NCBI RefSeq assembly: GCF_950023065.1
Contig: NC_088677.1
Location: 41,618,555-41,682,554, forward strand
DNA from: Planococcus citri
Taxonomy: Eukaryota; Arthropoda; Insecta; Hemiptera; Pseudococcidae
DNA length: 64,000 nt
Direction: 5' to 3'
Part shown: positions 1 through 12,597 of the stretch, one piece after another
Position numbering within the stretch: the stretch's first letter is position 1
How the letters are laid out: each line of letters begins with the position of its first letter
Position numbers and translations under genes: made by a program
The notes under the pieces: generated by a model
What the model was told of the DNA's origin: nothing
Seen by the model: only the letters and a program-made list of their open reading frames with translations
Databases searched by the model: none

Positions 1-253
1 TTTTCATTACTATGCCATTATTAGCGTGCAATTGATAACATTAAGCCGCATAGATTTTATAAAGTATCGTTTTTGTCAAATAATTGCGTTTCGTGATTTA
101 TATATATGTATTATTGCATAATGTATAAAATTCTAACGTTCTTGAACGGCTGAAAAATTTACTGTCAGTTTCTTCGCTACCGATACTTGAGGCATGGATT
201 CAAATGAGTGATAATTCCAATCATCTAATGCTTGTTTTGATGTGTTTTCGCAG

Positions 254-563
254 ATTCAATTGGGTGAAGAATTGTTAGGCCAAGGAAAAATCGACGAATG
301 TGTAGAGCACATTGCTAATGCGGTCAGTGTGTGTGGACAACCTCAACAGTTACTTAGTGTTTTGCAACAAACGCTTCCACCTACAGTGTTCGGTTTACTA
401 TTAGAAAGATTACCAGCTTCAGGCCAAGTGAGCATTTTAAATACTTACGGTATTAGTTTGTTGCTTGCATTCATCATTCACTCTATTAAAGATTTGAAAA
501 TTTATTTAGAAATTGCTTAATCATCAGATGGGGATGAAAGTGGAAGACGTTGACGTTGAATAA
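254..563 (+). CDS. Tom20: Mitochondrial import receptor subunit TOM20, 3' end (partial)
   Basis: Exons 254-427 and 528-563, with a 100-bp intron (donor GTGAGC, acceptor TCATCAG). Visible protein: 58 residues beginning IQLGEELLGQG and containing the TOM20 signature CGQPQQLLSVLQQTLPP, then an 11-residue last exon ending in the acidic tail EDVDVE. TOM20 sits in the outer mitochondrial membrane; its TPR-like groove binds amphipathic presequences and passes them to TOM22/TOM40. The N-terminal membrane anchor and first half of the receptor domain are not in the window: the exon opens at a clean acceptor (ttttcgcag) and bases 1-253 read as intron. The acidic last residues match the family's usual C-terminus, which supports the small final exon over reading through the intron. 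The gene converges on Hmbs. Confidence 0.9.
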
Positions 564-738
564 CAACTTGACACAAGCTGCATTTTAGTTATTCTTAGTG
601 GAAAAAGAAATATTATCTTAATATTATCCTAAGGTTGAAAACACTTTTTTATTGAAATAAAAATTATTGTTTTATAATCGATTGTTTTTTTCCCCCCTGT
701 TTAGAATGTAAGTGTGTTATTTTTTCTCCATGTTGTAC

Positions 739-744
739 AATAAA
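739..744 (+). promoter_or_regulatory. Poly(A) signal, Tom20
   Basis: AATAAA about 175 bp after the Tom20 stop; another AATAAA lies at 656-661. Either could end the transcript. The interval 745-1236 holds no gene and is shared with the 3' UTR of the convergent Hmbs. Confidence 0.55.
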
Positions 745-834
745 CATTGTTTTACAGTTATGAATTATTTTAAAAACAATCACAATCAAAGCAATATATT
801 GTTTACGTATTATAACATAATTCATTACGTAATT

Positions 835-840
835 TTTATT
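835..840 (-). promoter_or_regulatory. Candidate poly(A) signal, Hmbs
   Basis: TTTATT on the + strand (AATAAA on the - strand), about 400 bp beyond the Hmbs stop. If it is used, the Tom20 and Hmbs 3' ends lie within about 100 bp of each other. Confidence 0.35.
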
Positions 841-1236
841 TAGCTACCTGATCCTCACACTTTGGGTTAAAATCTAACATGAAAGATGTATTTTGAAAAA
901 CAATATAAAGATCACAGACCAATCCACCAAGGATATAATAATATTTTAAATAAATTCGTTTCCAACGAATAGATATTCTACGCAGTCATATCGAAACACC
1001 GCGTTTTCATTGAAAACAAAAAATCACTGAAACTGTTCTACGTACAAAAATTACCAACACGTAAAATTCAACAAATGAAAAATGAGCGACGAACATACGG
1101 TGATGATAATTGAAAATAAACGCCGCTTGACTGTGGTACATTATTAACACTAAAAAAAGATACATTTCAAGACGGCAAACCTAATATCACACGTTACACA
1201 ATCTTTCTACAACATACTAACACACTAAAAATACTT

Positions 1237-2800
1237 TCAACTTTGAATTTTTACAACATCTTTCGAAGCTTCCTCGCGCGCTGCATTTAGAAGTTTCAGG
1301 GCTCCTTTTTCTATAAGTAAATCAGCCAAGTTTACGCCAAGTTTTTCGGCCTTCTCCAAAAATGTAATATTCGCTGAATTTGGACTGATGCCGCAAAACA
1401 ATTGCTGAGGTTTACACACGCGTTTCCTAGATAATATTCAAGTTATAGAATAAAATAGAAATAATTATAAATAATGAAATGTCGCTCGTTTACGTACAGA
1501 GGAGGTTCGCCGGATCCGTTTTCGACCTCATTTTCAGTCGTTTCAGATTTTTCTTCGTTCAAGGCGCATTTTAACCCATCCTCAATCATCTCACTGCCAT
1601 CAGTGCTACAAACTTGGCCATGCAAGGAAAGGATATTGTCATTTATTGATGAACGCACAGCCACAGGAGCAAAACATCCTCCGCCTAATCTCTTGAGAAA
1701 ACTTCGTTCTGCTAAAATAAGTAGTACAGTGTCATGATGTATTAGAGGTTGCAATAATGATAATACTTCTTCGTCTTGTTCGCGACATTCTACGGCTAAT
1801 GCACCCTGTCCAACTGCATAAAGAACATTATCATCGTTCAGCACCTAGTGTAAAAGATTTTATTTTATATAGTGTCACGAAGTGAAATTGCAGTAAATAG
1901 TCACCTCAGAAATTTGATCGGTCCATCCTATCCTTTTAACTGCAGCAGTAGCTAAAACTATACCATCGTACAAATTCCGGTCTTTCAATTTTTCCAAACG
2001 AGTGTTTAAATTGCCTCGTATGCTCTGTACTTTGACATTCGGGTAGAGACGGGATAACTGGGCAGTGCGTCTTGAAGAACTTGTTCCTGTAAATTCGTAT
2101 AAGAAAAACATATAACCTCCTTCGGTCAGTAGATACATATAAACAACAAAAAGAATCATTGTTCCGTACCAATCACACTTCCTCTAGGCAGTGTTTCCAA
2201 AGTCAAGTGTCTGTGTTTGTCATGTAAAATCACACAGTCTCTGGGATCTTCCCTTCTGTAAAAATCCGCAATTATCATACACCATTCACCAATTAAATAT
2301 ACACCGCAATGAAACTTGACATACTTTAAAATAGCACCGACAGTTTTCTTTTCAGGCAATGTAGTGGGCAAGTCTTTTAAAGAGTGCACGACAAAATCAA
2401 CATCTCCTCTTTCCAAAGCTTCTTCCAATTCTTTTGTAAATAAACTTTTTTCTCCGATCTTGGGCAGTGGTTGATTGAGAATCTTATCTCCTGTGGTGTT
2501 CATCTCCTCTGAGGAAAATAAAAATTAATATCATTAAAATTAAGGGGAAAAAATCATTGATAATAGGTAAGTACATCGTTTATTTCAAGTACTCACCAAT
2601 TTCAAATTTCACATCGGAGTGCAATTGTTGTAATCGATTTATCACATGACGAGTCTGAATTAAAGCCAACTAAATTCCAAAAAATTGATAACTAAAAAGT
2701 GATTTTCGATTTTTTATACCGTTGTGGAAATTAAACAAATTGAACTCACTTCACTTTTTCTAGATCCCACTTTGTAAATTTTCTCCTTTGAATTATCCAT
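1237..2800 (-). CDS. Hmbs: Porphobilinogen deaminase (hydroxymethylbilane synthase)
   Basis: Seven coding exons, given in - strand order: 2800-2750, 2669-2597, 2508-2325, 2255-2170, 2086-1905, 1844-1498, 1426-1237. All junctions are GT-AG and phases agree, giving 370 aa (human about 361). The enzyme condenses four porphobilinogens head to tail into hydroxymethylbilane, the third step of heme synthesis, in the cytosol. Visible signatures: KVGSRKSE at the N-terminus; TTGDKIL; GEKSLFTKELEEAL; VDFVVHSLKDLPT; SIRGNLNTRLEKL; AVGQGALAVE; and LGGGCFAPVAV, whose Cys (about residue 249) holds the dipyrromethane cofactor. Start chosen at the first in-frame ATG (2800), which places KVGSRKSE about 10 residues in, as in other insects. 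The intron 2256-2324 is 69 bp and stop-free in frame, so its retention would insert 23 residues. Confidence 0.95.
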
Positions 2801-3616
2801 CGATTGAAATTTGAAACCGGTCACGGATACATTGTCGCTATACTTTACAAAACATAAAAAAATGAATGAGTGAAACTTGTCAAACCATTCAACGAGACAT
2901 TTTTCTTAAAAAACAAAAAATTTTCGAAAGGAATTGCATTATGCAAGGCAAAAAATGAAATATCTGGAGAATTCAATTCAACTACATAACACCTAATATT
3001 GGAAACTTTTCAACTTTTATCAAGACGTACAAACGAGATAGATAAATTACGAAAAATTTAATGAAAACTAGATTGTTAAATATTATCAATAAAGTGAATT
3101 TTTGAGAAATACGGCGAATAAAATTCTGCCTAATTTGTCGATATCAACTATTATTTTACTCACCACACATTCAGATAATTTTAGCACACTGTCGAATGAA
3201 AAACTAAAACTACATGAAACACGTTGCGAAACATTCTTCTGAACTTTCACGTGCCACTTAATTACTTTGGCCAAACCTGGTTATCAGCAATCAATCAATT
3301 ATCATAATTCGTAACCAAGCCAATGTTATCACCTTTCGACGGAAAAGTTCTAACTTTCGAGAAAAGAAAAGAAAAAAGAACACATTTGACGTGGATGACG
3401 AACGACCAATGACCATCAGTCAGGGCATGAACATGAATACATGAACGGCTACGTAGATTTACGTTTCCTACGTTTCATCTTGTATGCAATATATCCTACA
3501 TAACAGACAGAATGGTAGCTCTATGCTCTAAAATAGGGAAGAATGAAACAGAAAAAGAATAACGGCGCGGCGGAAAAAAATTTTTAAAACGAAAACAATA
3601 TACAAAACTTGAATTT
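2801..3616. other. Hmbs 5' flank and spacer to the next gene
   Basis: No gene seen. It should contain the Hmbs 5' UTR and promoter (- strand). The stretch at about 3300-3560 is the less AT-rich part and the likeliest promoter, but I see no decisive core element. A 62-codon frame at 3086-3274 has no similarity to anything I know. Confidence 0.4.
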
Positions 3617-3626
3617 TTTATTTATT
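3617..3626 (-). promoter_or_regulatory. Poly(A) signals, SLC18B1-like gene
   Basis: Two overlapping AATAAA hexamers on the - strand (TTTATTTATT on +), about 100 bp beyond the stop codon at 3725-3727. Confidence 0.6.
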
Positions 3627-3724
3627 TCTGCTTTAAAAAAACATACAAACATTTAAGATAAATTTTTTCATATAAATCATTATTTTCCTTAAAAATTATA
3701 AAAAAAGTATTTAAAAAACTCGAA

Positions 3725-6700
3725 TTAGACTTCACAGGCACCAGAATTTGTTACCGTAATATTCACAGCACCACTACTGCTACTCAATGCGCCATAATAC
3801 GCGATTTTATCCTTGATTAGCATTGGGTGTAGTACTGGACGTTCCGTTTTCTTCGGATAATCATCGAATATTCCAAAAAATAACAGACAGACGGAGGCCT
3901 ATAATTTTACAAAGAAAATTTGCGAGGAATCGTTATTATACCTTGCAAGGAGTTACAAATCGAATGTTTTAGGCAGCAACAACTTATAACCATTTCACTT
4001 ACAATAGATAATGCCAATATAGCCATGGTTGTGGTACAAGTTGGATAATCGAAATATTCTAAAAGAACTCCGCCAAGCGTAGGACCCGTCATATCTCTGG
4101 AAAAAAATGCAGCAACAAATGTAAATTTCAGTTTTGAAGGGTTATAAATTATAAAATACCTAAGTGGGTAGATTAACTATAGTAGGTACATGAGTACGTA
4201 CATATGTACAGTACAAGTAAATAAGCAATTTATAAATATAAAATATTGTTACCCAAGTGAATATCCGCAAGACCATATTCCCGCCACAATGCTGTAAGTT
4301 GCTATACTATCTTGGTAACCTTTGGCACTACAATAAATAGGTACGAAACAAAACTGAGCTGTTTTATGATCAAAATTCAAACTGTAGTCTAAACAGGAAT
4401 ATAAAATCTTACAATGCACTCTCCAGAAGTGCTTTAAAAGTAGGAGCCAAGGACAACGAAACAGATATGCTGAGTAAACATAATGCGGCCAAGTCAACCA
4501 ATATTGAGCTGTAATGGAGACGAACTGATGAGAAATGAAATATAATTTTTTTAAAAATTCGTAGTAATTTCCAACTGCAGTTTACCTTTCAATATTAATC
4601 ATTGGGGCAGGTCCTAAAAATACGAGACTGGCAGCTGTTCCAATGAGACCAATAGCCATCATACTCCAATGGTTATTGAATTTGTCTCCGACGATTCCCC
4701 ATATGGGGCTGAATACTCCGTAAACTGCGGAAAATATTAAAAACACAAAACCTGTTTGCTGGCTACTCAAATTTAGCTACAATAAAACACAACATTGACA
4801 AACTAATTACGCAGATATTGATATCGAATTATCAAATTTTATTAAATTATTTTTCAATTGATAAATTGAAGTTATAATTGTAAATTAGGTAGGTTAGAAG
4901 CTTGCATAATACGTTTACGTATAGATACGCTGGTAAGTTAGTGTGGATAAGAAAATGTATGTATAAACATGAGCCTACTTTACGTAAATGTGGTTCAAGA
5001 GTTGGATCCAAGAATGACCAAGCATTCGAACTAACAACGATTACAAGAAATATAACCAATATAGCTGGTATTTTCACCAATTTAAAAAACGATCCTGGAT
5101 GTCTGGCTGGTCGATTACCTGGTAATAAGAGAATGCCATTGAGCCGATAATACATTATATCACAGGTGGGTAGTTGAATCAAATTTGAATATTGAAAGTG
5201 GTATCTATACTTACTGTTGAGAGCTGGTAAATAATGAAAATATAGTGGCATCATCAATAACATAAATAATCCCAAACAATAAAATGGAAGAGAAAACCCG
5301 CCAAACTACAAAATCAAATTAGGTACCAATAATTATTTATAATTATACCTATAATTTATATGACTGAGTCAACTGTCAATGCATTACTTATATGTACTAT
5401 AAGTACTTGTGTTGTATAGCGTACATAGTACCTACTTACAGCATACATGAATCCTCCGAAAGCCGGTCCTATACTCATACCCAATCCAGCGAAAGTTTCC
5501 ATTACACCCTATTCAAACACATAAACAATGGAAAAGTTAAAAAATAATAATAATAATAATAATAATAATAGGTACTTATGTACAACACCTTAAATATTCG
5601 AATAGGTAGGCCATAAATCTAACCCACTTACCAACACGGAGCTAACATTATCCGGAAAAAGATGAATCACGTATATAAAACTTGCTGTTGAAAAAGCTCC
5701 TGCACCTATCGCCTCAAAACCTCGAACAACGAAACAGAATATTGCGAATTGAGTATTGCTCTGAATATATGGCAACATTCTACAAAAAGGAAAATACATA
5801 TTGATAGAGTGTGGTTTAGAAAAATACCTATGCGAATGTTGTAAGCTTAAACTAATTTTTAGAGATAATTAAGCGTCAATCTATTTATGGCATCTCTAAC
5901 TTTGGAGATAGGTAATCATTGGGCTGGAGAAAGAACAAAAGTTCATCTTCAAATAGAAGTAGTAACGTACCCGAATAAAATGTTACATGCTCCTGTAATG
6001 AATACTCCAGATATAAACATGAATTTGGTTCCAACATATGGCATCTGTAAATTATAATGAGAATATCGATGAAAATATGAGTAATACAGGTACCTAGAGG
6101 TTTTTTTTTTCAAAATTTTCAATTTGTAAGTCTGTACAGGTGTGTACATACAAGTATATACAATGGAAAAATTTCCATTTAAATTTTAAATGTAAAGACT
6201 CACAATTTTACCAAAAAAAGGTGCTGTAAGAAACATAATCAATGCGTAAAAACTAAAAACATATCCAGCATTCGCCACATCCATCCCTTTTTTTTCAGCC
6301 TAAAATAAAACAGAATTATATTAATTATCAGATCACATATTTTTAAACTTGTATTAGTAAGAACTAACGGCCTATTAACACTTAGTTAGATCTCTATAAT
6401 TGAAAATAAGTTGAAAATTACAAATAGGTACATCACAGAATTTATGAAACAATAGCATATCTGTTCCTGAAATCGGTACTCACGAACCCAAAGAAGTACC
6501 ACTTCTCTGCCAGCCAATGCATACCTGCATGCTCTTGCTCTAACTCACTGACTCATCAGAAATTCGATGCAGGTAGTTGATAAATTAAAAGTTAGGTACC
6601 TAAGTATCAATAATTGAAAAAAAAAAATGTATGTAAATATGTAAAATACAAATAAAACGGTAAAATTTGTGAAAAAAAACTACACAGTACCTATACATAT

Positions 6701-9700
6701 TCTTACAGTTATATGTAGATGTAAGTACTGTAAGTAACTTAGTATAAATGTACCATGCAGATGTTATTTTGAAATAAAGGAATAGAATTTCTGAACTATT
6801 GAAAATAATGTACGTATATACTTATATGGACTTTATTTTCGTACATGGAAGTTTCTTTACTACATAAATATGTATACTAAAGTGAGTACCTACATCAATA
6901 CAAAATTGAAGCCACTTTGGGGTCACACTTTAAAATTAAAAGTAGGTACCTAAATACCTATTTGTAAAATAACTTCTATCTAGCATTTCCAAATTCATTG
7001 GAATATTTGTGGATCAAAACGATGGTAATATAAGTTAGTTGCCAATTACTAATTAGGTACCAATTACCTACTAATTGAGTGCCATACTCATAGCTATGTA
7101 AATAGTTGAAAAAAAACACACACAGCAACTATGTAACCTCAAATAGGTAGAAATACAATTTCTGTGATAAGAGTAATTTCATAAATTATTCATTTTTGTA
7201 TTACTGATATGAAAATTTTATGACTAAATGAAGTCGAGAATGGTTATCAGTCATCACAATAGATTACCGAGGAAATGTTTGTTAATTTTCCATGAAGGGT
7301 CTCGTAGATTATCGCATATCTTTCCAAGTGAATATTTTTTTTAACCTCGAATAAATTTTAGATCTCCAAATTCCGCTGACACATATAAAAAAAACAACGG
7401 CACCAGGTGACCTAAAAGTAATCCAAAGTCGTTGAACGCCAAGTGGATTGGTAAATATTAGATGCAGGTAAACTCATTTCCGTTATTTGTAAGAAGAATT
7501 AAAGTACCTAAAGTTATAAAATTATCTTACAGAATCGGCGAAGCATTTTCAATTGATTGATTCTGATAGGCACACCAGAAAATGTACGTATAGGTACGAG
7601 TAATGTAAATAATTGGTAAGTAGGTATATATACAATGGTAATGTTTAAAATACAAAATGTGACAATTCCGCTAGCAATGGGCTCATTCGATCAGACTAAA
7701 GAAGGCTTCAGATTTGAATTTTCAAAAAGTTGTTGAAATTCTCCATCATCTCCGGACTTCCGAAGGATCCCAAGGTACGTAGGATAGGAAGGTGCATACC
7801 GTGTGAGATTATACGTTTCATTTCATTGAAAGTGTTACCCTGACAACTACACCTCGTTGGGATCCACCCCACATGGTGGCGGATTTTTACAGATTTTGAA
7901 AATTCAAATCTATACCCTTCTTGTGCCTGACCAAATGAGCCCTGTGCTAGCGGAATGCCACATTTAATAGATACTTAAAAAATATATCATTACTTATTAG
8001 TTACGTGTAACAGAAATGAATTATTTTATTTTTTAAAAACAACAACAAAAACAACAAAAACAAAAAGTAAATAGGTATTCGATGAATGATTCAGAAAAAA
8101 AGAAAAAAAATGACGAGACGAAGGTTTAAAGGCGACTTGCATTACACATGATATGAAAAAGCGATTTAAAGGGAAATTACGAAGTTAACGTATTCATTTA
8201 CTAATCCTCAAAGAAACTTAATACATTTAGAGAGATAAGTCTAAGTAGAAACTTTCATAATTTTTCAGTTTTTTTATTCTCCTGGGTAATTTCTAGCGTA
8301 TATTTACGTTAGGTATTTAATGATTGAAAACACAAACATAATTAATCCCTACTAAAAAAAAAAAAAAAAAAAAAAAACAGGTAATATTATTGAGAGATTA
8401 AATCATGTCAGATACAGGTAAATAATGATGGATGAATCCAGTGAAAAATAGCTTAGAAATATTTAATTATAAAAAACTAGATTACTTTTATTACATTCTT
8501 CAGGTTTCATCGTAAAAGTAATACACTTACTTATAAGCTATACGAACTTGATCTTTCTTTCTATAAAAATCAATAATTTATCGATACAAAACTTACCTCG
8601 CTAGGGAAAAATGGAGCCATAACGGACATAGAACAAAATCCGATAAAATCAATCGACCCTAAATAAAATATAGCCATAATTTCGTGTTTTTGAAATTTTC
8701 GCGGTGTTTTTTGATTAGGCCGCCGGCGATTTCGGCCCATTTTTTCACGATAATTACACACTTCGCACAAATCGGTCACATCGTCTAAAGCATTATTTAA
8801 TGACATACTACGTAAAATAACATGCTGATCAGAACCTGTCCTCATTGCACAATGATCAAAATTTTCTGAATTTAACGCAAAACCATTTTTATATTTCATA
8901 AAATTTTCACGAACAAGTTTTGTCCCTTTTATATGATCTTCATCATCTGTCGACGCTTCTTCTTCCATATTATTATTGTTTTCTTTCCGACGATGGTTTT
9001 GATTCTGAAAAAAAAAATCATTACGCGAGATATTATAGGTAATCTTGAAAAAAGTAGGTAGGTAGGTACCTACATTATAAAGTTTTACAGTACATAGGTT
9101 GTGAGTATTTATGTATATGTACTATGGAAAGTTCAGGTATAGGTAACTTGGTACCCACCATAAATTTCAAAAAGTAAACTGAAAAATATATAGAGATTAG
9201 ACACCGTAGGTCTAGATACTGGCAAGTGCTAAGCACTAACGAATTACCTACTTATTGGATGTACAAAATAAGATTCATCGCGCCTTCAATATACTCGTAC
9301 TTAGCAAACAGAATTGATCGCAAAAAACGCCAGTTATTCTGTAAGTGCTAACGGAATAGGTAGCTATTTAAATAATCAAAATAACACGAACTTATGCAAG
9401 TGGGTACTAAGGTGGGCATTCAAAAATAATTACTGATAACTTGATAATGATAATACGTAAACTTATAGGTAGGTATAGTTATCAGTATTTCCATAATTAT
9501 GGATCATAGTTTCAAACGTCATGATCCCTCTTTCTCCTCTTTCTTAAAAGCATAAAATTTGATTTTTTTTTTAAATTTAATATGGCTGTTTCACCTAAGT
9601 ATTACTTGTTAGCTTCAATAATTTTGAGTGAGTACAATAATGAACGAAAGAGGAAACAAAACGATAAGAATATTAAACTGAGTATTTTAAAGGTCACTGT

Positions 9701-9989
9701 ATAAATACAGCATGTAATGAGCAGAATCACACGTTTTCGTGGAAATATTTCGCAATATTCCCCAATGGTATTAATTTTTTATTTAGATTATCGGTAACGG
9801 GACAGCAAAACAATTCCATAAAATTGAACTCTTGTGTAATTATCTCTGAGCATTTGAAAATTTTGAAAATACGCGAAGTAAAAAGTACCTAATTCAACGA
9901 TTTCAAAACCATGCTGTCAATTTTCTTCTTACTTGTGAAAAACAGTTGTATGCAGGAACATTGTTATCTGAAACCACGTCCATTTTCAT
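3725..9989 (-). CDS. SLC18B1: MFS transporter, SLC18B1 type
   Basis: Thirteen coding exons (- strand order): 9989-9933, 9004-8597, 6299-6204, 6044-5971, 5779-5632, 5508-5440, 5305-5215, 5118-4979, 4776-4586, 4508-4413, 4327-4253, 4096-4003, 3898-3725; 570 aa, all phases consistent. It has the 12-helix major facilitator layout of vertebrate SLC18B1 (vesicular polyamine transporter). Matching stretches: SVMAPFFPSE in helix 1; GTKFMFISGVFITGACNILFG; VVRGFEAIGAGAF; GMSIGPAFGGFMY; SFLDPTLEPHL; the second-half MFS motif SPIWGIVGDKF; and DMTGPTLGG. The first 130 or so residues are hydrophilic and acidic with a basic patch (MGRNRRRPNQKTPRKF) before helix 1, longer than in the human protein. Substrate and membrane are inferred from the family (secretory vesicles, polyamines). 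The intron 6300-8596 is the longest and holds an inverted-repeat element. The first exon is supported only by phase, an ATG and a GTAAGA donor. Confidence 0.88.
5542..5570. repeat. (AAT)n microsatellite
   Basis: About nine units of AAT inside a short intron of the SLC18B1-like gene, between the exons at 5508 and 5632. Confidence 0.85.
7657..7965. mobile_element. Inverted-repeat MITE in SLC18B1 intron
   Basis: Ends read AATGTGACAATTCCGCTAGC on the left and, inverted, AATGTGGCATTCCGCTAGC on the right. The similarity continues inward for about 70 bp, through GGGCTCATT and AGATTTGAATTTTCAAAA. Total about 300 bp, no coding potential. The arms have drifted and I see no clear target duplication, so the superfamily is open. 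Confidence 0.65.
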
Positions 9990-12597
9990 GATAGGTGCGA
10001 TATTGTTATTATTAAATGTAAGATGAACACTTTTATTTATGTAAAAAACACACTGATAATATGCTATAAAAACTAAACGACCGATTTACACCATGTAATG
10101 GCTTGGCATTTGATCACTATTTGATGGTAAATTTCGGACTAATGAATCTACCTAATTTGTGATGTTTTCAAAGGTAGCGTTGTTATCGAACATAGTGTTA
10201 CATTAGTCGAAATAATGCGAGAAAAAGTGGGAATTATCAATGGAAATTAAAAATAAAAATCAACATCGTTATCATCTCGTTGGTGTAATGAATAGATAAA
10301 TAACTTATGCCCGGTACATTTACATACATGTACTTGCATTGTACAATGTATACACAATCATTATTCCTACCTTTGGGTAGATTTTTGTTCATCCGGATGA
10401 ATCTTCAGAAAATGAATAATTTTTCAGTTTTTTTTTTGGATAAGAGTTGTTTACTTACGTTCTTAAGAAGTGGATTTTTATTTCAGTAAAAAATGTGGGA
10501 TTGCATAAGACCAGCGATAATGCGATATTGCGAATTCAACATTTCAGTGAATGCGATGAAAAATAAATTTTTTTTCAAAAAATTCTACGAGGGAGAGAGT
10601 AATTATTTATGATTCAACACCCATTAAAATTGATACCCAGACAAGACAGCGATTCAATTTTACTTCAATGATTGGACATAATTTTTTTAAAAACAGTTAG
10701 GTACCTGCCTACCTACCTACGAGTATATCAAGTATCGGCCTTAAAAAGGATGAAGCATCAGAAAATCAAATAAAAATAAAAATTATGTAAGTACTTATTT
10801 GGGTACATTTTTTTGATGATAATGAATAATGAGCTCATCAGAATTTTCATGTTGATATAATTCTACTAAGAAAAAAAAAAGTAAAAACTTTTTTGTCAAA
10901 ATTTATTTATCATGTGCGTCTCGGAAATCTTTTCATAATGATTACAATGCCTACATACCTATTCCAGAAAATGGACAATCATCAAGCTCATGCATCTAAG
11001 TTTGCCTATAGCCTTCAAGCAATATGAACAGTAGGATTTGGGCATAAAGTTGAAAATTTTCAAATCTTTCAAATCAAAAAAGATTAATTGTAAAAAATTT
11101 ATTTCATTTCGAAAATTATATTAAAACGTGAAATAATTTTTTTTTTGCATCACATTATTTCAAAAGAACCGATAAGCGACCTTTCAACTTCTTAAATACA
11201 TACCTACTTATTTGAATTTCCAAGAAAGAAATAATAATAATATCAATATTTATTTTTCTTAGTGGTTTGAAATATTAAAAAATTCATAATTTTTCATCTA
11301 AGTAACATAGAGAGTCTCGATTTATGGTATAATAGAGAAAATTTTTCCTCAAGGAAACGCTTAACGTGTGACTGAAAGTAAAGGCAAGTTTTCGAAGTAA
11401 ATAGGTAAATGGCAACATTCCAAGACTTCAGCAGACCTACAGTAGATGTTTTCCTCATCGTGTCATCAATATAATATAGGTAGGCTTGTATTTGTTCATG
11501 AATGAAGATACACATAGCAAATCTACATGGATTTTTTTTTTTTTACAAAAAATGCGTTTTTTGTCTAGTAAGCAGTGCGCATTTCAACTCCGTCCCATAA
11601 TGACTTTTGGACTGTATCATACGGTACTCATGTTAGAAATATTGTCCAGCGACATTTTAAGAAATTCGAATGAGCCTAGATAAATAATCGGGACATACAT
11701 TTGAATGCGGGCCCCCTCAGGAATAAAATTGCAATGCTTTGTATGTATACATATGGAACGCAGACCACCAACCTACTGTTTTGAAAAATTCCTGAGGGGG
11801 GGGGTCCGCGTTCTCATTCAAATGGAGACCCGGTAATTATGTTAATAAATTGAATGCATATTTAAATTTTGCAAATGATGTTGGAAAATTATTAAAATTC
11901 AATTGCGACTTCAAATAATAATTTCAGCTCTTAATTATTCTTCTGCATTATTTCCACACTTTTTCAACTTTCAGGTAGGGATTTTTTTGCTCGCCGTGAT
12001 CGGTTCATGATCATGCACATGATCCTTTATATAACTTCATTAAAACATCTCGATAACCTTTAATTTCAGCGATGCAGATAGGTAATGCATTTTTTCTAAA
12101 TACAAAAGCGTGTAAAAATAGAGCTAGGTTGGAAAAAAAGAAGGTAAAAAACTTACACAAATTTTGAAGAATCAGTAGATATTTTAATAACTCACTAATA
12201 AATAATATTTTTCAACAAATAAACATAGAATCACAACACACATTACAATTATTTTTAAAAAAATTACGTAACTTACGTATATTCAATGCAAATTATGCTA
12301 GAAACATGCATCACATGATTAAAATACATATTATAAACAAAACACCGTGTCGAAGGAACGAATATTTTTCAACATTATTCATGTACAATTCAGTTAGATA
12401 CTAAAGTTACGTTTTCTATGTCATATGGATATCGGTATCGGATTAAGATATCAAATGTCTTCGCAGAAGACGTTATTACCAACGTAATATAACACGTTTT
12501 GTAACTAAGTACAAGTACATACGTCTTCGGAGTATATCACAAATCAACGAGGGAGAAAACAATTTCGAGAGAAATCTCAAACAGGAAAATTGAAGGA
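9990..12597. other. Intergenic, no gene seen
   Basis: Between the first SLC18B1-like exon and the ADAR stop. AT-rich, with simple runs such as CTACCTACCTAC near 10705-10720. It should hold the SLC18B1 promoter and the ADAR 3' UTR, but no convincing element stands out. The only structured item is the hairpin at 11697-11822. Confidence 0.5.
11697..11822. repeat. Short hairpin, inverted repeat
   Basis: CATTTGAATG plus a G/C tract and CCTCAGGAA on the left is repeated inverted on the right (TTCCTGAGG, G tract, CATTCAAATG). Arms of about 30 bp enclose about 65 bp. It could be a small MITE relic. Confidence 0.5.

Noticed and set aside
3086..3274. 62-codon frame upstream of Hmbs
   Set aside because: No similarity and AT-biased composition; not linked to Hmbs by splice signals.
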